DNA from: Betaproteobacteria bacterium Ga0074130
Lineage (GTDB): Bacteria; Pseudomonadota; Gammaproteobacteria; Burkholderiales; Rhodocyclaceae
DNA: 49,082 bases
Reading direction: 5' to 3'
Assembly: GCA_001464495.1 (NCBI GenBank)
Contig: LNDZ01000028.1
Location: 1-49,082 of the forward strand
In this document: positions 8,566-18,456 of the stretch, piece after piece
Numbering within the stretch: position 1 is the stretch's first letter
Layout: the number at the start of each line of letters is the position of its first letter
Position numbers and translations under genes: made by a program
The notes under the pieces: model-generated
Database searches by the model: none
The model's input: only the letters and a program-made list of their open reading frames with translations
What the model was told of the DNA's origin: nothing

Positions 8566-10523
8566 TTTTGCCAGAGTTGGCGGTAGATCTTGTAGACCTC
8601 GTCCGCATAGCGTTGCGGATTGCCAGCGACGGAGGTCGCCACTACTGTACGCAGTTGGCTACGTACAGCGGCCAGCGTGGGCAAGTTGCTCGCCAGGTGC
8701 ACGCCACGATCAATGTAGTCAGCCTTGCTCACAGCCACCCAATCGGTAAGACCCACTGCACTAACAATGCCAGCACTCAAACGGCCGACCTGAGTATCAC
8801 CAAGTAAAGTGAGCACAGGTACCCCCATCCACAAGGCCTCGAAGGTACTAATGCCTCCCCCATGCGGGAATGGGTCGAGGCAGATATCCACCTGACCATA
8901 GGCAGCGAGATGTTCTAGTTGCGATGTCTTGCCCTGCATGAGGATACGTTCTTCAGTGATGCCTGCTGCCGCTGCGCTTGCCAGCAGCGCATCCTGTGCG
9001 GCTGAATCACTGAGCTCGGGCGATTTAAACAGCAAACGTGCGTCAGGGATAGCCGTCAATAACTGCGACCATACGGCCAAGACAGTGGCATCGACTTTAG
9101 CTAGGCGATTGAAGCAACCAAAGGTCAGTGGCGAGGTCAACGCAGGCAAGGGGGATACAGCGGGCAGATCGAGCCCGGGCGAATAGGTCAGCGTGCATGG
9201 CAGGTAAGTGAGCGTTTCGGCATAAAGCGGTGCCAATGCTGGCGGTAAAGTCACAGCATCGGACAGCAAGTAGTCGATCTCCGGCAAACCCGTGCCGTTG
9301 GCATGACCCCACGCAGAAATCTGTACAGGGGCCGGGCGACGCGCAAATACGCCGAGGCGATGCCCTGCCGAATGTGCAGACAGGTCGACGAGGATATCAA
9401 TCTGATCGCTACGGATCAGCGATGCTGCCGCAGCATCGTCTAGTTCAGCAATATCGCGCCAGCCATCAACACTGCGCTGCAGCTCGGCGGTTAGATCATC
9501 AGCGCGTTGCTGATTGGCATAGCAAAACACTGAGAACTCGCTGCGGTTGTAGTGTTGCAGCATGGGCGCGAAAGTAAAGGCTGCCGAGTGGCGCCAAAAG
9601 TCCGCCGACACATAGCCCACTCGCAACTTGCGTACTGGGTCACGGCTATTTTCAAAGGTAGGAGTAGGTAAGCGTAGTGGCTCAATGTGCTGCTGCCACC
9701 AGCGATGGCGCTCGCGCTGCTGAGCGGCAGCGTCAATCGCAAAATCGTAATCGAGGAAGAAGATCAGATTCGAGTGATAGGCGGCATTCTGCGGCGCCAA
9801 GGACATTGCTGTGCGCAAGGCCACGCAAGCATCACGGATACGGCCGAGCTTACCAAGCTGAATGCCCATATTGTTCCAACTATCGGCATGACTAGGCGCT
9901 CGCGCCAGCACTTCTTCATACGAGGCAATAGCTTCTTGAGGCTGCCCCGCCTGTACCTGCGCATTGGCCAGGTTGTAACGTGCTTCGAGAGAATCAGGCG
10001 CGTAACGCAAAGCCGACTCATAGCAAGTTAAGGCTTCGGTCAATCGACCGTGTAGCGCCAGCAAGGAGCCCAGATTGCTCCAAGCTGCAGTAAAGCCCAG
10101 CTCCGTGGCCATGCGCAAATGATGCTCGGCCGCTGCAAACTGCCTCTGCCCCTGCCGCAACAGGCCCAGATTATTGTGGGCCATCGCCAATTGAGGGTTC
10201 AAACTAAGTGCCTTGAGCAGGGAATGACTGGCTTCTTCACTGAGCCCCAATGCCTGTTGTGCATTAGCAAGATTGACGTAGTAGTCGGCCTGCGCAGGCT
10301 GCAATGCAATCGCATGTTGAATCAATGCCAAGGCCGGCGCAGGTTGGGCGCATTGGGATGCGAGCACGCCGAGCAGATGCCAGGCATCTGCATGCTGATC
10401 GTCCTGTGCCAATACCATCCGATAGGCTGCCTCGGCCCCAGCCAGATCTGCCGCTTGGTGTAGACGCAAGCCTTGTTCAAATGCTTCGCGTACTGATGCA
10501 ACGCTCAAATGCGACGAACTCAC
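8550..10523 (-). CDS. TPR/OGT-like protein O-glycosyltransferase (GT41, SPINDLY type)
   Basis: A 657-residue protein with N-terminal TPRs (about 10-255) and a C-terminal GT41 domain (about 297-650). The expected active-site motifs are present: SADFWRH with H312 (equivalent to the catalytic His of human OGT), AWGHANGTG (405-413), FNRLAKV with K476, and DPFPHGGG (550-557). Enzymes of this family move a sugar from a nucleotide donor to Ser/Thr of target proteins in the cytoplasm; bacterial members often modify flagellins, adhesins or surface proteins. It overlaps the upstream radical SAM fusion gene by four bases. Acceptor and sugar are unknown; the cluster upstream presumably supplies the sugar. 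Confidence 0.88.
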   Translation of the reverse strand: MSSSHLSVASVREAFEQGLRLHQAADLAGAEAAYRMVLAQDDQHADAWHLLGVLASQCAQPAPALALIQHAIALQPAQADYYVNLANAQQALGLSEEASHSLLKALSLNPQLAMAHNNLGLLRQGQRQFAAAEHHLRMATELGFTAAWSNLGSLLALHGRLTEALTCYESALRYAPDSLEARYNLANAQVQAGQPQEAIASYEEVLARAPSHADSWNNMGIQLGKLGRIRDACVALRTAMSLAPQNAAYHSNLIFFLDYDFAIDAAAQQRERHRWWQQHIEPLRLPTPTFENSRDPVRKLRVGYVSADFWRHSAAFTFAPMLQHYNRSEFSVFCYANQQRADDLTAELQRSVDGWRDIAELDDAAAASLIRSDQIDILVDLSAHSAGHRLGVFARRPAPVQISAWGHANGTGLPEIDYLLSDAVTLPPALAPLYAETLTYLPCTLTYSPGLDLPAVSPLPALTSPLTFGCFNRLAKVDATVLAVWSQLLTAIPDARLLFKSPELSDSAAQDALLASAAAAGITEERILMQGKTSQLEHLAAYGQVDICLDPFPHGGGISTFEALWMGVPVLTLLGDTQVGRLSAGIVSAVGLTDWVAVSKADYIDRGVHLASNLPTLAAVRSQLRTVVATSVAGNPQRYADEVYKIYRQLWQKWTRI

Positions 10524-12793
10524 GCCGGACGCTCACCCTTTTCAGGAAAGCCATCCACGGCACGACCTGACTGCGCCAGCAGATCGGCACGTTCAGCCAG
10601 GTAATCAGCATTGTCCGGCAACAACTCAATCGCCGCATTCACCATGTCTAGCGCTGCCGTAGGATCGCCCGCAGCCCGCATAATCAAGGCCAGCATGAAC
10701 CAGAAGTCTGACTCATGCGGATAACTCATCAGCGCTTCCTGGCACACCTGTGCAGCCTGCTCCAGATTGTTATCACGCAGACATTGCAACGCCAGAGCAC
10801 AATAGGCTTCAATCACCGACTGTGCATCCGCTTGGGTGACATGTTCCATGGCTACCTCGCTTGCTTGCGCAGTCCCAGGTTCGACTGATGGCTGATCAGG
10901 AAAGGTAACGACTGGCTCAGCCAATTCGGGCATTTTTGCCATCTCCGCCTCCAGTACCTGTATGCGTTGTTGAGTGGCGGCAATACGTGATCGCATCAAC
11001 TGATGCTGGTGATCAAGCATGGGCACAAGATAATTGGCCGCTTCAAGCTGCCCGCCGGGTGCCGCACGTACGCAACGATCCAGCGTCTCGCGCATATGCG
11101 AAGCCATTTCAAGGTGGCCTTGCCATTGCAGTAATTCCAACTTCAACTTCTCCAACCGATCGGCACTTGCCTCCTGGGCTAGCGACAATGAGGTCTGCGC
11201 ATCGTGCACGCGATAAAGCAGCAAGGGCTCCGGCAGCATGACACTGCCCTTGAGCAAACCTGCATAAAACGGAAAGATCACATCTGGCGGCAGGTGTGGT
11301 GGCGGATTGGTCTCACTGAAATCAAACTGTTCGGCAAGCTCGCGTGAGAAGCCCATGCCCGCGCCAAAGTTGCAGTCATTAGCGCCGTTAGTAGCTAACT
11401 CCTCGACCGCGTCCCGCGGCGCAGCAGTCGGGTCGCGGAAATAGCGTCCCAGCGGACGCGAATGGCTGTCGATGTACTCGGCGTTTACCGTCACCAGTGA
11501 GACATCGCGCTTTTGCCAAGCATCCACCATGCACTCGACCTGCTTAGGTTGCATGACATCATCGCCACAAAACCAGACAATAAAACGCCCCTGACTTTGC
11601 CGATATGCGGCCAGGAAGTTATTGCGCCCACGCTCTCCCTGATTCGTTGACTGACGAAGAAAACGCACACGATGCGGACCGCTATAGTTTGCCAGCACCG
11701 CCTCCACAATCTCGGCTGTATTGTCGGTCGAGGCATCATCAGAAATAATGATTTCCAGTGGTGAGTAGGATTGTGACAGCACCGAGTTCAAGGCTTCACG
11801 TACATATTGCGCATGGTTGTAAGTCACCATGGTCACACTCACCAGCGGCCGAGACTCCTCGCCACGATGATTATTGAAACACCCGATGCAAAAATCCGGC
11901 GAATTGTCGCAGTAATCATTCAGGAAGTGACCGAACGCGGGGCTACTCTGCAGGGTATCGAAGCTGTGCTGCTTGAGATCCATCTGTCCCAGCGGATCGG
12001 CCACCAGCTTGACGCAGCATGGCGTGAGATAGCCATCTACGGTAACGGCAGGCTCACGCCAGGGTGAAGAACAGGTTGGCCGCGCAGTGGTGTCACCCAT
12101 GCCACGCAGCATGGGGCAATGTACGCGGGTCACACGCAGCTGAGGTTGAAGGGCATCGACAACTTGAATCAAATCCTGAATCTCCGCCAGACTGAGCGCA
12201 TTCGGAGCATCATCAAATTCGATATAAGGTTGGATATGCACGGTATAAACCCCCAGTGCATCGAGCGCTTGCAGCGTTAGTGGGATATCTTGCAGATTAA
12301 GGCGGCTCGCCACCACACTGACTGAAAAGTTCAGGCCATGTTCGCTGAACTCACGTAGCCGCCGGCGCAATTTCTCAACGGGTGTACCCGTGCGTGTCAG
12401 ATCAGCAATGTCCTGCGTCAAGGAATCAACCGACACGGTGAATGAATTCATGCCGGCCGCAATCATGGCCTTGTAGTAATCGAGATCGCGCGCCAGGGCA
12501 TTCGTGATGCACACAATGCCTTCAAACTTTCCACTCTTACGTGCGTAGCGAATGAAGTCCAGATAATCCGGATTCAAGGTTGGCTCGCCGACACCATGCA
12601 GAACAATCTGGCGTGAAGCTGGCAGGTTATCTACAACACGCTGAAAGGCATCGAGTGCCATATGCTTGTTTTGCCAGGTGCCATTTACCTCACCGATTGT
12701 ACGGGTGCAACCGGGACATTTAAGGTTGCACCAGGTCGTCACTTCGACAACTACCATTTCGAGCGGGGCTTGGGTAACGTGAATGGGGATCAT
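10520..12793 (-). CDS. Radical SAM - GT2 glycosyltransferase - TPR fusion protein
   Basis: A 757-residue fusion. Residues about 10-310 are a radical SAM domain with the 4Fe-4S motif C22xxxC26xxC29 and a SPASM-like C-terminal cysteine set (C241, CC259-260, C295, C302, C305). Residues about 317-540 are a family 2 glycosyltransferase with SDDASTDN (351-358) and a GDD metal-binding motif (410-412). A helical stretch (about 540-630) and TPR repeats (about 655-745) end the protein. The TPRs resemble those of the adjacent OGT-like proteins. The fusion suggests that a radical modification and a glycosyl transfer act on the same substrate, possibly a polypeptide held by the TPRs. Four-base overlaps join it to both neighbours. 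Confidence 0.85.
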   Translation of the reverse strand: MIPIHVTQAPLEMVVVEVTTWCNLKCPGCTRTIGEVNGTWQNKHMALDAFQRVVDNLPASRQIVLHGVGEPTLNPDYLDFIRYARKSGKFEGIVCITNALARDLDYYKAMIAAGMNSFTVSVDSLTQDIADLTRTGTPVEKLRRRLREFSEHGLNFSVSVVASRLNLQDIPLTLQALDALGVYTVHIQPYIEFDDAPNALSLAEIQDLIQVVDALQPQLRVTRVHCPMLRGMGDTTARPTCSSPWREPAVTVDGYLTPCCVKLVADPLGQMDLKQHSFDTLQSSPAFGHFLNDYCDNSPDFCIGCFNNHRGEESRPLVSVTMVTYNHAQYVREALNSVLSQSYSPLEIIISDDASTDNTAEIVEAVLANYSGPHRVRFLRQSTNQGERGRNNFLAAYRQSQGRFIVWFCGDDVMQPKQVECMVDAWQKRDVSLVTVNAEYIDSHSRPLGRYFRDPTAAPRDAVEELATNGANDCNFGAGMGFSRELAEQFDFSETNPPPHLPPDVIFPFYAGLLKGSVMLPEPLLLYRVHDAQTSLSLAQEASADRLEKLKLELLQWQGHLEMASHMRETLDRCVRAAPGGQLEAANYLVPMLDHQHQLMRSRIAATQQRIQVLEAEMAKMPELAEPVVTFPDQPSVEPGTAQASEVAMEHVTQADAQSVIEAYCALALQCLRDNNLEQAAQVCQEALMSYPHESDFWFMLALIMRAAGDPTAALDMVNAAIELLPDNADYLAERADLLAQSGRAVDGFPEKGERPA

Positions 12794-13521
12794 GATGGCA
12801 CTCGGACAGGGCTGCCAGCCTCGACAATCACCCTGTCAGGAGTCTGGCTGGACAAATAATGACTGGCGTTCGGGCCACAGTTAGCAATCAGGTCGAGAAC
12901 ACTGACGGCACCGTCGAACTCTCCCCATAACTGGGCATACGGCAGGTAATCATACGACTTGTATTCCAAGGCAATCCCCTGCTCGGCAAATAGGGCCTTG
13001 TCGAGATAGTTATCCGCGCTCGGACCGGATAGATAGCGACTTGCTCCTACTGCTTGCAGCAGACTAATCAAACGCTGCGTACGCTCGCCGGTAACGGCAT
13101 AACTGCTGGCAAGCACCAGGGGGGTCTCTATCTTGAGATAAGCACAAATACGCCGCATCAAACGCAAATTTAGCTGCAGCAAACTATAATCTTGGCCCGC
13201 ATCCATGCAAGCGAGGATGTCGCAAATATCCCCAAACCATGGGGCACTTGCGTAATTTGCCTGCCAAGTCCCCATATGCTTGCGACGCCAGCCTCGTACT
13301 TCGTCGGTCACCACTTCATTGATCTTCATGTTCAGGCTATCGACTCGCACAGGCACGGTCAGCCAGGCAGCCCCCTGCCTTGTCTTGATGCGATTCCGTG
13401 AACGCCAGTCTTGTTTTGTGTACTGCACATCATCCAGCAGAATGAATACATCAACGCTGCGGATGAAATCAAAATAGCCTCGCCACGGAACAAAATTGGG
13501 TTGAATAATGCCGACGCGCAT
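12790..13521 (-). CDS. WbqC-family protein
   Basis: A 243-residue protein with the typical WbqC start (VGIIQPNFVPWRGYFDFI) and the LDDVQYTKQDWRSRNRIK block near 30-50. WbqC proteins occur in O-antigen, capsule and flagellin-glycan clusters and are thought to act on amino-sugar intermediates, although the exact reaction is not firmly known. It overlaps the upstream methyltransferase by one base and the downstream fusion gene by four, so it belongs to the same transcript. Confidence 0.85.
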   Translation of the reverse strand: MRVGIIQPNFVPWRGYFDFIRSVDVFILLDDVQYTKQDWRSRNRIKTRQGAAWLTVPVRVDSLNMKINEVVTDEVRGWRRKHMGTWQANYASAPWFGDICDILACMDAGQDYSLLQLNLRLMRRICAYLKIETPLVLASSYAVTGERTQRLISLLQAVGASRYLSGPSADNYLDKALFAEQGIALEYKSYDYLPYAQLWGEFDGAVSVLDLIANCGPNASHYLSSQTPDRVIVEAGSPVRVPS

Positions 13522-14237
13522 CAGCCCCGCCTGCGTGCAACAAAGAGCTTGCGTGTCAATTGCTGGGCCATATCGAAATGCTCACTATCCAGCACTTTTT
13601 CACGGATAGCCTGATTGACACCTTCGTAGCTGGTAAAGGCATCATCAAAACAGAGCCAGGCACCGGGCAACAGATGTGGCATTACCCGATCGATATCCTC
13701 ACATACGGCCGCATGGCTATGATGCCCGTCTAGGAAGGCCAAACGCAGGCATAGCGCCGGATGCAGGTTGAAAAAAGCATGCAAATCGCCCCGAAAAGCT
13801 TGAACTTGCTGCACCAGCCTGCTGTCTTCGATCGTCTTCTGAAAGCGCGCCTGCAGACTGCCGTGCGCGGCGTAGAGCGGCGCAATGTCGCGCTCAAAGG
13901 GCTCAGCCCAGACCGTCTGCTCGTCATAGGAGCTGATGCAGCGACCATCCACTGTCACGCGCATGGAATAGCTGCCATCAGCATTGCGATACCAATCTTC
14001 TTTTTCCGGGAATAAGTCGACACAGTGTGCAACGCCACCGCTCAGCCGTGCAGCCAGACCCAAGGCTACTGCAGAGCGCCCACACCAAGAACCAAGCTCA
14101 AGAACATCGCCCCCTAAAGGCGCACTAGCGTATGCCAGATTGAACAAGGCGAACAACTGATCCAGTGGCGACCATCCCGGTACGTCGCGAACGGCATCTT
14201 CAATCTGCTGAATGATTGGATTTGTTTGTGTACTCAT
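13521..14237 (-). CDS. Class I SAM-dependent methyltransferase (Methyltransf_24 type)
   Basis: A 238-residue protein with the SAM-binding motif VLELGSWCGRSA (about 40-51), an acidic residue ending the next strand (HCVDLF), and the FLDGHHSHAAVCEDI block that marks the Methyltransf_24 group. Members are found in surface polysaccharide clusters and probably methylate sugars. It overlaps the radical SAM gene upstream by four bases. The substrate cannot be told. Confidence 0.8.
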   Translation of the reverse strand: MSTQTNPIIQQIEDAVRDVPGWSPLDQLFALFNLAYASAPLGGDVLELGSWCGRSAVALGLAARLSGGVAHCVDLFPEKEDWYRNADGSYSMRVTVDGRCISSYDEQTVWAEPFERDIAPLYAAHGSLQARFQKTIEDSRLVQQVQAFRGDLHAFFNLHPALCLRLAFLDGHHSHAAVCEDIDRVMPHLLPGAWLCFDDAFTSYEGVNQAIREKVLDSEHFDMAQQLTRKLFVARRRG

Positions 14238-15208
14238 GACTTGTTGCCACCCAGAAAATCGCCAATCAAATCGGCATAGCTACGCCCGTCGGCAGGCCAG
14301 CGGGTCGAGGCCCAATCCGGGCATTGCCCACAAAAACCATGCTGGCTGTAATCGTTGTTCAGATGCGCTGCGCGCAGCTGACGATAAAAATCGCCCTGCC
14401 ACAACTCGTGAATACTGCTTGTGTTGTAGTCGGCAAAGCTGGAACCATGCACCCAGTCGGAGGGGCAGAAGGCCAGATCACCGCGGGCGTTAATGCAAAT
14501 TCTTTCCCAGGGATACAAACAGGGGCGGCGCGCTTCGCTACGTTGCCGAGCCAGCGCAGCGAGCTCGGGCATGGCACCGGAGCAGGAGTGTTGGCGGCGG
14601 ATTATGACGGAGTCAGCCCCTTTATCCTGCCAGTACTTCTCGAAATCTGCAGCCTCGGCGCGGTTGTCGGCTTGCTCGACAAAACTGACCACAACCTTGG
14701 TAGACGCCTTGCCCGCTCGCACCCACTCAATAAGGCGCAGCACATTGCCTCTCGTCACACTCAGGTCACCACCGACGCGCACCTTGGCATAGGTTTCTGG
14801 CAGATGCGCATCAATGCTGATGTCGATCATATTCACACCAGCTTCAAGCAGACGCTGAGTGCGCTTCTCGTTCATGATGGTGCCATTGGTGGTGATGGTG
14901 ACAAACACACCGGAATGCAGCACAGCGTGCTCGATCATGTCGTAGCCCTGCGGATGCACCAGCGGCTCGCCATTGCTGGCATAGCGGATGTACTGGGTAT
15001 GGCCCTGACCATAGCGCGCCACCTCGTCGACCATTTTTTCATTCAGTACCGGATCAAGATAGCGCGCGCCGTAATGCTCGGACTTTTTGAAAGTGGGATG
15101 CGGACAATGCACACAGGCAAGATTGCACACCTCGGTGATGTCCATCAGGATCTGCGAGGGAAACTCCGCATGCAGGCGGTCCTGAAAACCATAATTCAAT
15201 GTGCTCAT
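14234..15208 (-). CDS. Radical SAM/SPASM protein
   Basis: A 324-residue protein with the cluster-binding motif C28xxxC32xxC35 (EVCNLACVHCPHP), the GEP motif (SNGEPL), and a C-terminal SPASM-like set of cysteines (CLYPW...FCPSDW...CGQCPDW) for an additional iron-sulfur cluster. SPASM enzymes modify peptides or sugars; in a glycan cluster a sugar dehydrogenase or epimerase-like role is plausible but inferred. A good ribosome-binding site (AAGGAAG, five bases before the ATG) lies in the end of the upstream aminotransferase gene, and the genes overlap by four bases. Confidence 0.85.
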   Translation of the reverse strand: MSTLNYGFQDRLHAEFPSQILMDITEVCNLACVHCPHPTFKKSEHYGARYLDPVLNEKMVDEVARYGQGHTQYIRYASNGEPLVHPQGYDMIEHAVLHSGVFVTITTNGTIMNEKRTQRLLEAGVNMIDISIDAHLPETYAKVRVGGDLSVTRGNVLRLIEWVRAGKASTKVVVSFVEQADNRAEAADFEKYWQDKGADSVIIRRQHSCSGAMPELAALARQRSEARRPCLYPWERICINARGDLAFCPSDWVHGSSFADYNTSSIHELWQGDFYRQLRAAHLNNDYSQHGFCGQCPDWASTRWPADGRSYADLIGDFLGGNKS

Positions 15209-16365
15209 CTGACTTCCTTAAGAATCTCAAGCAGCTGCTCACATACGTAGTCGACATCAGCAACTTCAAGCTTGGCGCCGATCGGTAAAGTCAGGATTTG
15301 TGGCGCAAGACGCTCGGTCACTGGCAGCACCGGCGGCTTGTACTCGGCATACAGAGGCATGTTATGCAGGGGGGCATAGTGAATGCTGGCTCCGACATTG
15401 CGCAGACGCAGCGCTTTGAGAAGATCGTCACGTTGCATGCCTGTTTTTTCGGGGTCGAAGCGCCCAACCAGCAAATGCTTGGCATGCATCGGAGTAAAGC
15501 ACCCCTCCTGCATTTTCAACCATGGCAGCTCGGCCTGGAGGCGTTGTTGGTAACGTTCGGCAAGGGCCTGCCGATGCGCCTGCATTTCAGGAAAACGCTG
15601 CAGCTGGACACGGCCGATCGCAGCCTGAAGGTCGGAATAGTTCATCTTGAAGCCCAACTCAGCAATCACACCGGGGCCGATCGTAGATGGTTTGACATAG
15701 CGCGACCAAGCGGATGAATCCATGCCGTGCATGCGCAAGCTGCGCAGCCGATTTGCTAAGGTTGGGTCACCCAAGGCAATCGCACCGCCCTCCCCTGTTG
15801 CCAAGTTCTTGTTGGCGTAAAAACTGAAACAGGTGAGATTGCCCGAACTGCCAACGACGGAACCATCAGGGTAGCGCGCACCAAGTGCATGGGCCGCATC
15901 CTCGATAATCGCAACCCTCTCTGGCAAGGCGCGGCGCAGTGCCTGCACATCTACAGCCAAGCCACCATAGTGCACAACCACAACTGCACGCGTCCGTGAT
16001 GTGAGACTTGCGAGCACGGTTTCAACCGACATGCTGAAGGTGTCAGAATCAACATCACAGAACACCGGGCGGGCATCCAGATAAAGCGCCACATTGGCCG
16101 AGCTGCACCAAGTCAGGCTGGGAACAATCACGTCATCGCCAGAGCGAACGCCCGATTCGCGTAAGGCCAAGAACAGCGCCGATGTGCAACTGTTCACGGC
16201 GACGATCTCGTCAACGCCGAGTGCAGCGGCCAGTTCGGCTTCAAAGCTGAGGGTTTCTTGCCCCAATCCCAGCCAACCGCTGCGCATAATGCGCGTGACC
16301 GCCTCAATTTCAGCCTCGCTGTAATTCGGCGCACCAAAAGGCAGGTAGGTTTCACGAATGCTCAT
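15205..16365 (-). CDS. DegT/DnrJ/EryC1/StrS-family sugar aminotransferase
   Basis: A 386-residue PLP-dependent aminotransferase of the sugar-aminating family. Visible are the cofactor-binding EDAAHA (155-160), the PLP lysine K186 in YANKNLATGEGG, and the full family length. It would convert a nucleotide-linked keto sugar to an amino sugar using glutamate or glutamine. It overlaps the upstream C-methyltransferase by 14 bases. The keto-sugar donor enzyme (4,6-dehydratase) is not in this window, so the substrate is unknown. Confidence 0.9.
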   Translation of the reverse strand: MSIRETYLPFGAPNYSEAEIEAVTRIMRSGWLGLGQETLSFEAELAAALGVDEIVAVNSCTSALFLALRESGVRSGDDVIVPSLTWCSSANVALYLDARPVFCDVDSDTFSMSVETVLASLTSRTRAVVVVHYGGLAVDVQALRRALPERVAIIEDAAHALGARYPDGSVVGSSGNLTCFSFYANKNLATGEGGAIALGDPTLANRLRSLRMHGMDSSAWSRYVKPSTIGPGVIAELGFKMNYSDLQAAIGRVQLQRFPEMQAHRQALAERYQQRLQAELPWLKMQEGCFTPMHAKHLLVGRFDPEKTGMQRDDLLKALRLRNVGASIHYAPLHNMPLYAEYKPPVLPVTERLAPQILTLPIGAKLEVADVDYVCEQLLEILKEVR

Positions 16366-17563
16366 GCAGGTTTCCTGTCTGAACGTGTACTTGAGAAATT
16401 AGCGCCGGAATATCAATGCAATCAACGTTGAGTGATTGCGCAACCTGGCTGGCTTTACTCATCCAGGCGGGATAACCAAACCCGGTTAGTAGCAGCGTAC
16501 CGCCAGCCAGTAACAAGGGCAATTCGCTTGACGGATGTATTGGCACACTGCCGCCGCAGAGTGGTAACCAGCATTGGCGCTTGGCCGGGTCATCATCGAT
16601 GAGTGCGTCGATCAGTGCAGACAGACCGGAGAAGTTGAGAAAGTTGGCCTGCGGATGAGAGGCACCAAGGGCCACACGCGGACGCATAGAGCCCTCAATC
16701 AGGGTAAACAGTTGTCTGCGGCAAGCCTGCCAGCGGTCAGAAAAGCTGGCACACAAAGCAAGCGAACGCGGCAGCAACGGGACAGAGGGCATCTCGTCCG
16801 GTATATCGATTGCGCGCGCCCAGACCACAATATTCTGCATTTCACGATAGGGCTCGATACTGATGGTCTCAATCGAGAAGCCGGACTTGTTCAGTGCATA
16901 CGCCAAGTTTTCTGGCAGGAAATAGCTGATATGCTCATCCCAAACTTCATGAATATGCAAGGACTCGATCACGGGTAAGAGGCTGGGTACTTCGATGCAA
17001 ACCAGTCCTCTTGGCCTAAGCAAGTGACGTAAAGCCTGCAAGAATTCAAGCGGGGCGGGGACATGTTCCAGCGTGTGGCGACACACCACCGTGTCGGCCG
17101 GTCCCTCGTTAGCCACCAATTCGGCGGCAAGCTCAAGGTCAAGCGGTTTTTGCACCACTGCATGACCCTGCGCAGCAACCTGCGCCGCTAGCGCCTGCGA
17201 AGGCTCAACCCCCAGTAGTCGAGTAAAGCCGGCACTGCGCAAGGCATTCAAAAAGGTACCGTCGTTACAGCCAACCTCAATCAAACGAGCGCCAGGGCCA
17301 GCGGCATGCAGGTGCTCGATCATGACCTCTGCATACGCTGGCAGCTGCCGAGCGGTGGCGCGGGCCACGCCAGTGTAATCAATCGTGCGCTCCGGTTCTG
17401 GTTGCTGCGTTACAAGACAGCAGCAGGGGCAATAGTCAAAGGCAAGGCGGCGGTGCGGCACCTGCGACTCAGGTCCATCACCAAACAGACCACTGACAGG
17501 GACATCATCAAAAACGATAAACGGATGCAAGCCATGGGTGTTGCATACAGGACAGGTACTCAC
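16352..17563 (-). CDS. Zinc-binding SAM-dependent methyltransferase (sugar C-methyltransferase type)
   Basis: A 403-residue protein with the three-part layout of NDP-sugar C-methyltransferases (TylC3/NovU type): an N-terminal putative zinc-binding segment (C4, C7 and CPCCC near 45-49), a SAM domain with LIEVGCNDGTF (about 95-105) and a C-terminal region with an HEVWDEHISYF block at its start. These enzymes add a methyl branch at C3 of a keto sugar. The C-terminal third looks more divergent from the usual enzymes, so the substrate may differ. It overlaps the upstream epimerase gene by four bases. Confidence 0.82.
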   Translation of the reverse strand: MSTCPVCNTHGLHPFIVFDDVPVSGLFGDGPESQVPHRRLAFDYCPCCCLVTQQPEPERTIDYTGVARATARQLPAYAEVMIEHLHAAGPGARLIEVGCNDGTFLNALRSAGFTRLLGVEPSQALAAQVAAQGHAVVQKPLDLELAAELVANEGPADTVVCRHTLEHVPAPLEFLQALRHLLRPRGLVCIEVPSLLPVIESLHIHEVWDEHISYFLPENLAYALNKSGFSIETISIEPYREMQNIVVWARAIDIPDEMPSVPLLPRSLALCASFSDRWQACRRQLFTLIEGSMRPRVALGASHPQANFLNFSGLSALIDALIDDDPAKRQCWLPLCGGSVPIHPSSELPLLLAGGTLLLTGFGYPAWMSKASQVAQSLNVDCIDIPALISQVHVQTGNLHEHS

Positions 17564-18456
17564 GCTGGATTCCTCTGCAGAGATGTGAGGGTATCGCCTA
17601 GCGTGGGGGCGATGATCCCAAAGCGTTCAGTTGTCGCCTGCATGTCGAGGCGAGCACGAGGGGGTGGCGAACCCGGACCAGGGTCAGGTTGCACACGTGA
17701 AGGTGGGTAACCTGACAAGCTCGCCCAGCTACGGGCAAACTCGGCAAAGTTCACATCCTGGATTGCTGACAGATGCCAAACACCAGCAGCACGGGCTGCA
17801 GCAATCGTACGGATGGCATGTGTCACCCACGCGACCGCTACCGGTGCCATGCTGCGCCATGCATGTGGATGTATTGCCTGCCCAGCTGCCAGAGCTGCCT
17901 GCCACTCACACAGCAGTGGCGTGCTGTCAGCCAGGATCTTGGTGGGTCGAATGATTGCCAGCCCATGACCACACTCCGCCGCAGCAGCACGCAGGGCTGC
18001 TTCGGCAGCAACCTTCTGCCGACCATAAGCGTTCAGCGGTTGTGGCGGGGTGTTTGGCTGAGGCACGTCGTCGACACCATCAAACACGCCGCTGGAAGAA
18101 ATAAAAACAACAAAACTGCCATGCGACTTCCACATGCGCTGCGCCAATGCGAGTGGTGCAGCTACATTAATTTGCTGACTAGTTGCAGGGTCTGCCTCAC
18201 AGTCGGCAATACGCGGCATAGCAGCGGCAATCACCACAATATCGGCCGGCGGCAACGCCCAAGCATCTGGACTGGCTGCAAGATCGAGATGAATGTGCGG
18301 ACTACCCCAGCGGCGTGAGGTACCTTTCACATCGAGATCATCGAGTTGCAACGAGGCGAGCAAGTAGCGGCCGACTAGACTGTCAGCGCCGACAACCAGC
18401 CATCGCTGGGAAGCGGGCCGGCGCTCATTCAAAATAGATGAACTCGTAGTCACCAC
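17560..18456 (-). CDS. NAD-dependent epimerase/reductase (RmlD-like SDR)
   Basis: A 298-residue extended SDR protein with a dinucleotide-binding start (VVGADSLVGRYL, about 20-31) that departs slightly from GxxGxxG, the substrate-strand serine triad (ISSSGVFDG), and the catalytic YxxxK in LNAYGRQKVAAE. It resembles dTDP-4-dehydrorhamnose reductase and would reduce or epimerise a nucleotide sugar. The first 32 bases overlap the end of the upstream methyltransferase gene, an unusually long overlap for this operon; no shorter start with a better ribosome-binding site is obvious. Confidence 0.8.
   Translation of the reverse strand: MVTTSSSILNERRPASQRWLVVGADSLVGRYLLASLQLDDLDVKGTSRRWGSPHIHLDLAASPDAWALPPADIVVIAAAMPRIADCEADPATSQQINVAAPLALAQRMWKSHGSFVVFISSSGVFDGVDDVPQPNTPPQPLNAYGRQKVAAEAALRAAAAECGHGLAIIRPTKILADSTPLLCEWQAALAAGQAIHPHAWRSMAPVAVAWVTHAIRTIAAARAAGVWHLSAIQDVNFAEFARSWASLSGYPPSRVQPDPGPGSPPPRARLDMQATTERFGIIAPTLGDTLTSLQRNPA

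Noticed and set aside
14324..15250. Plus-strand open frame of 308 codons
   Set aside because: Antisense to the radical SAM gene with clear motifs; its translation shows no domain and reflects codon bias.
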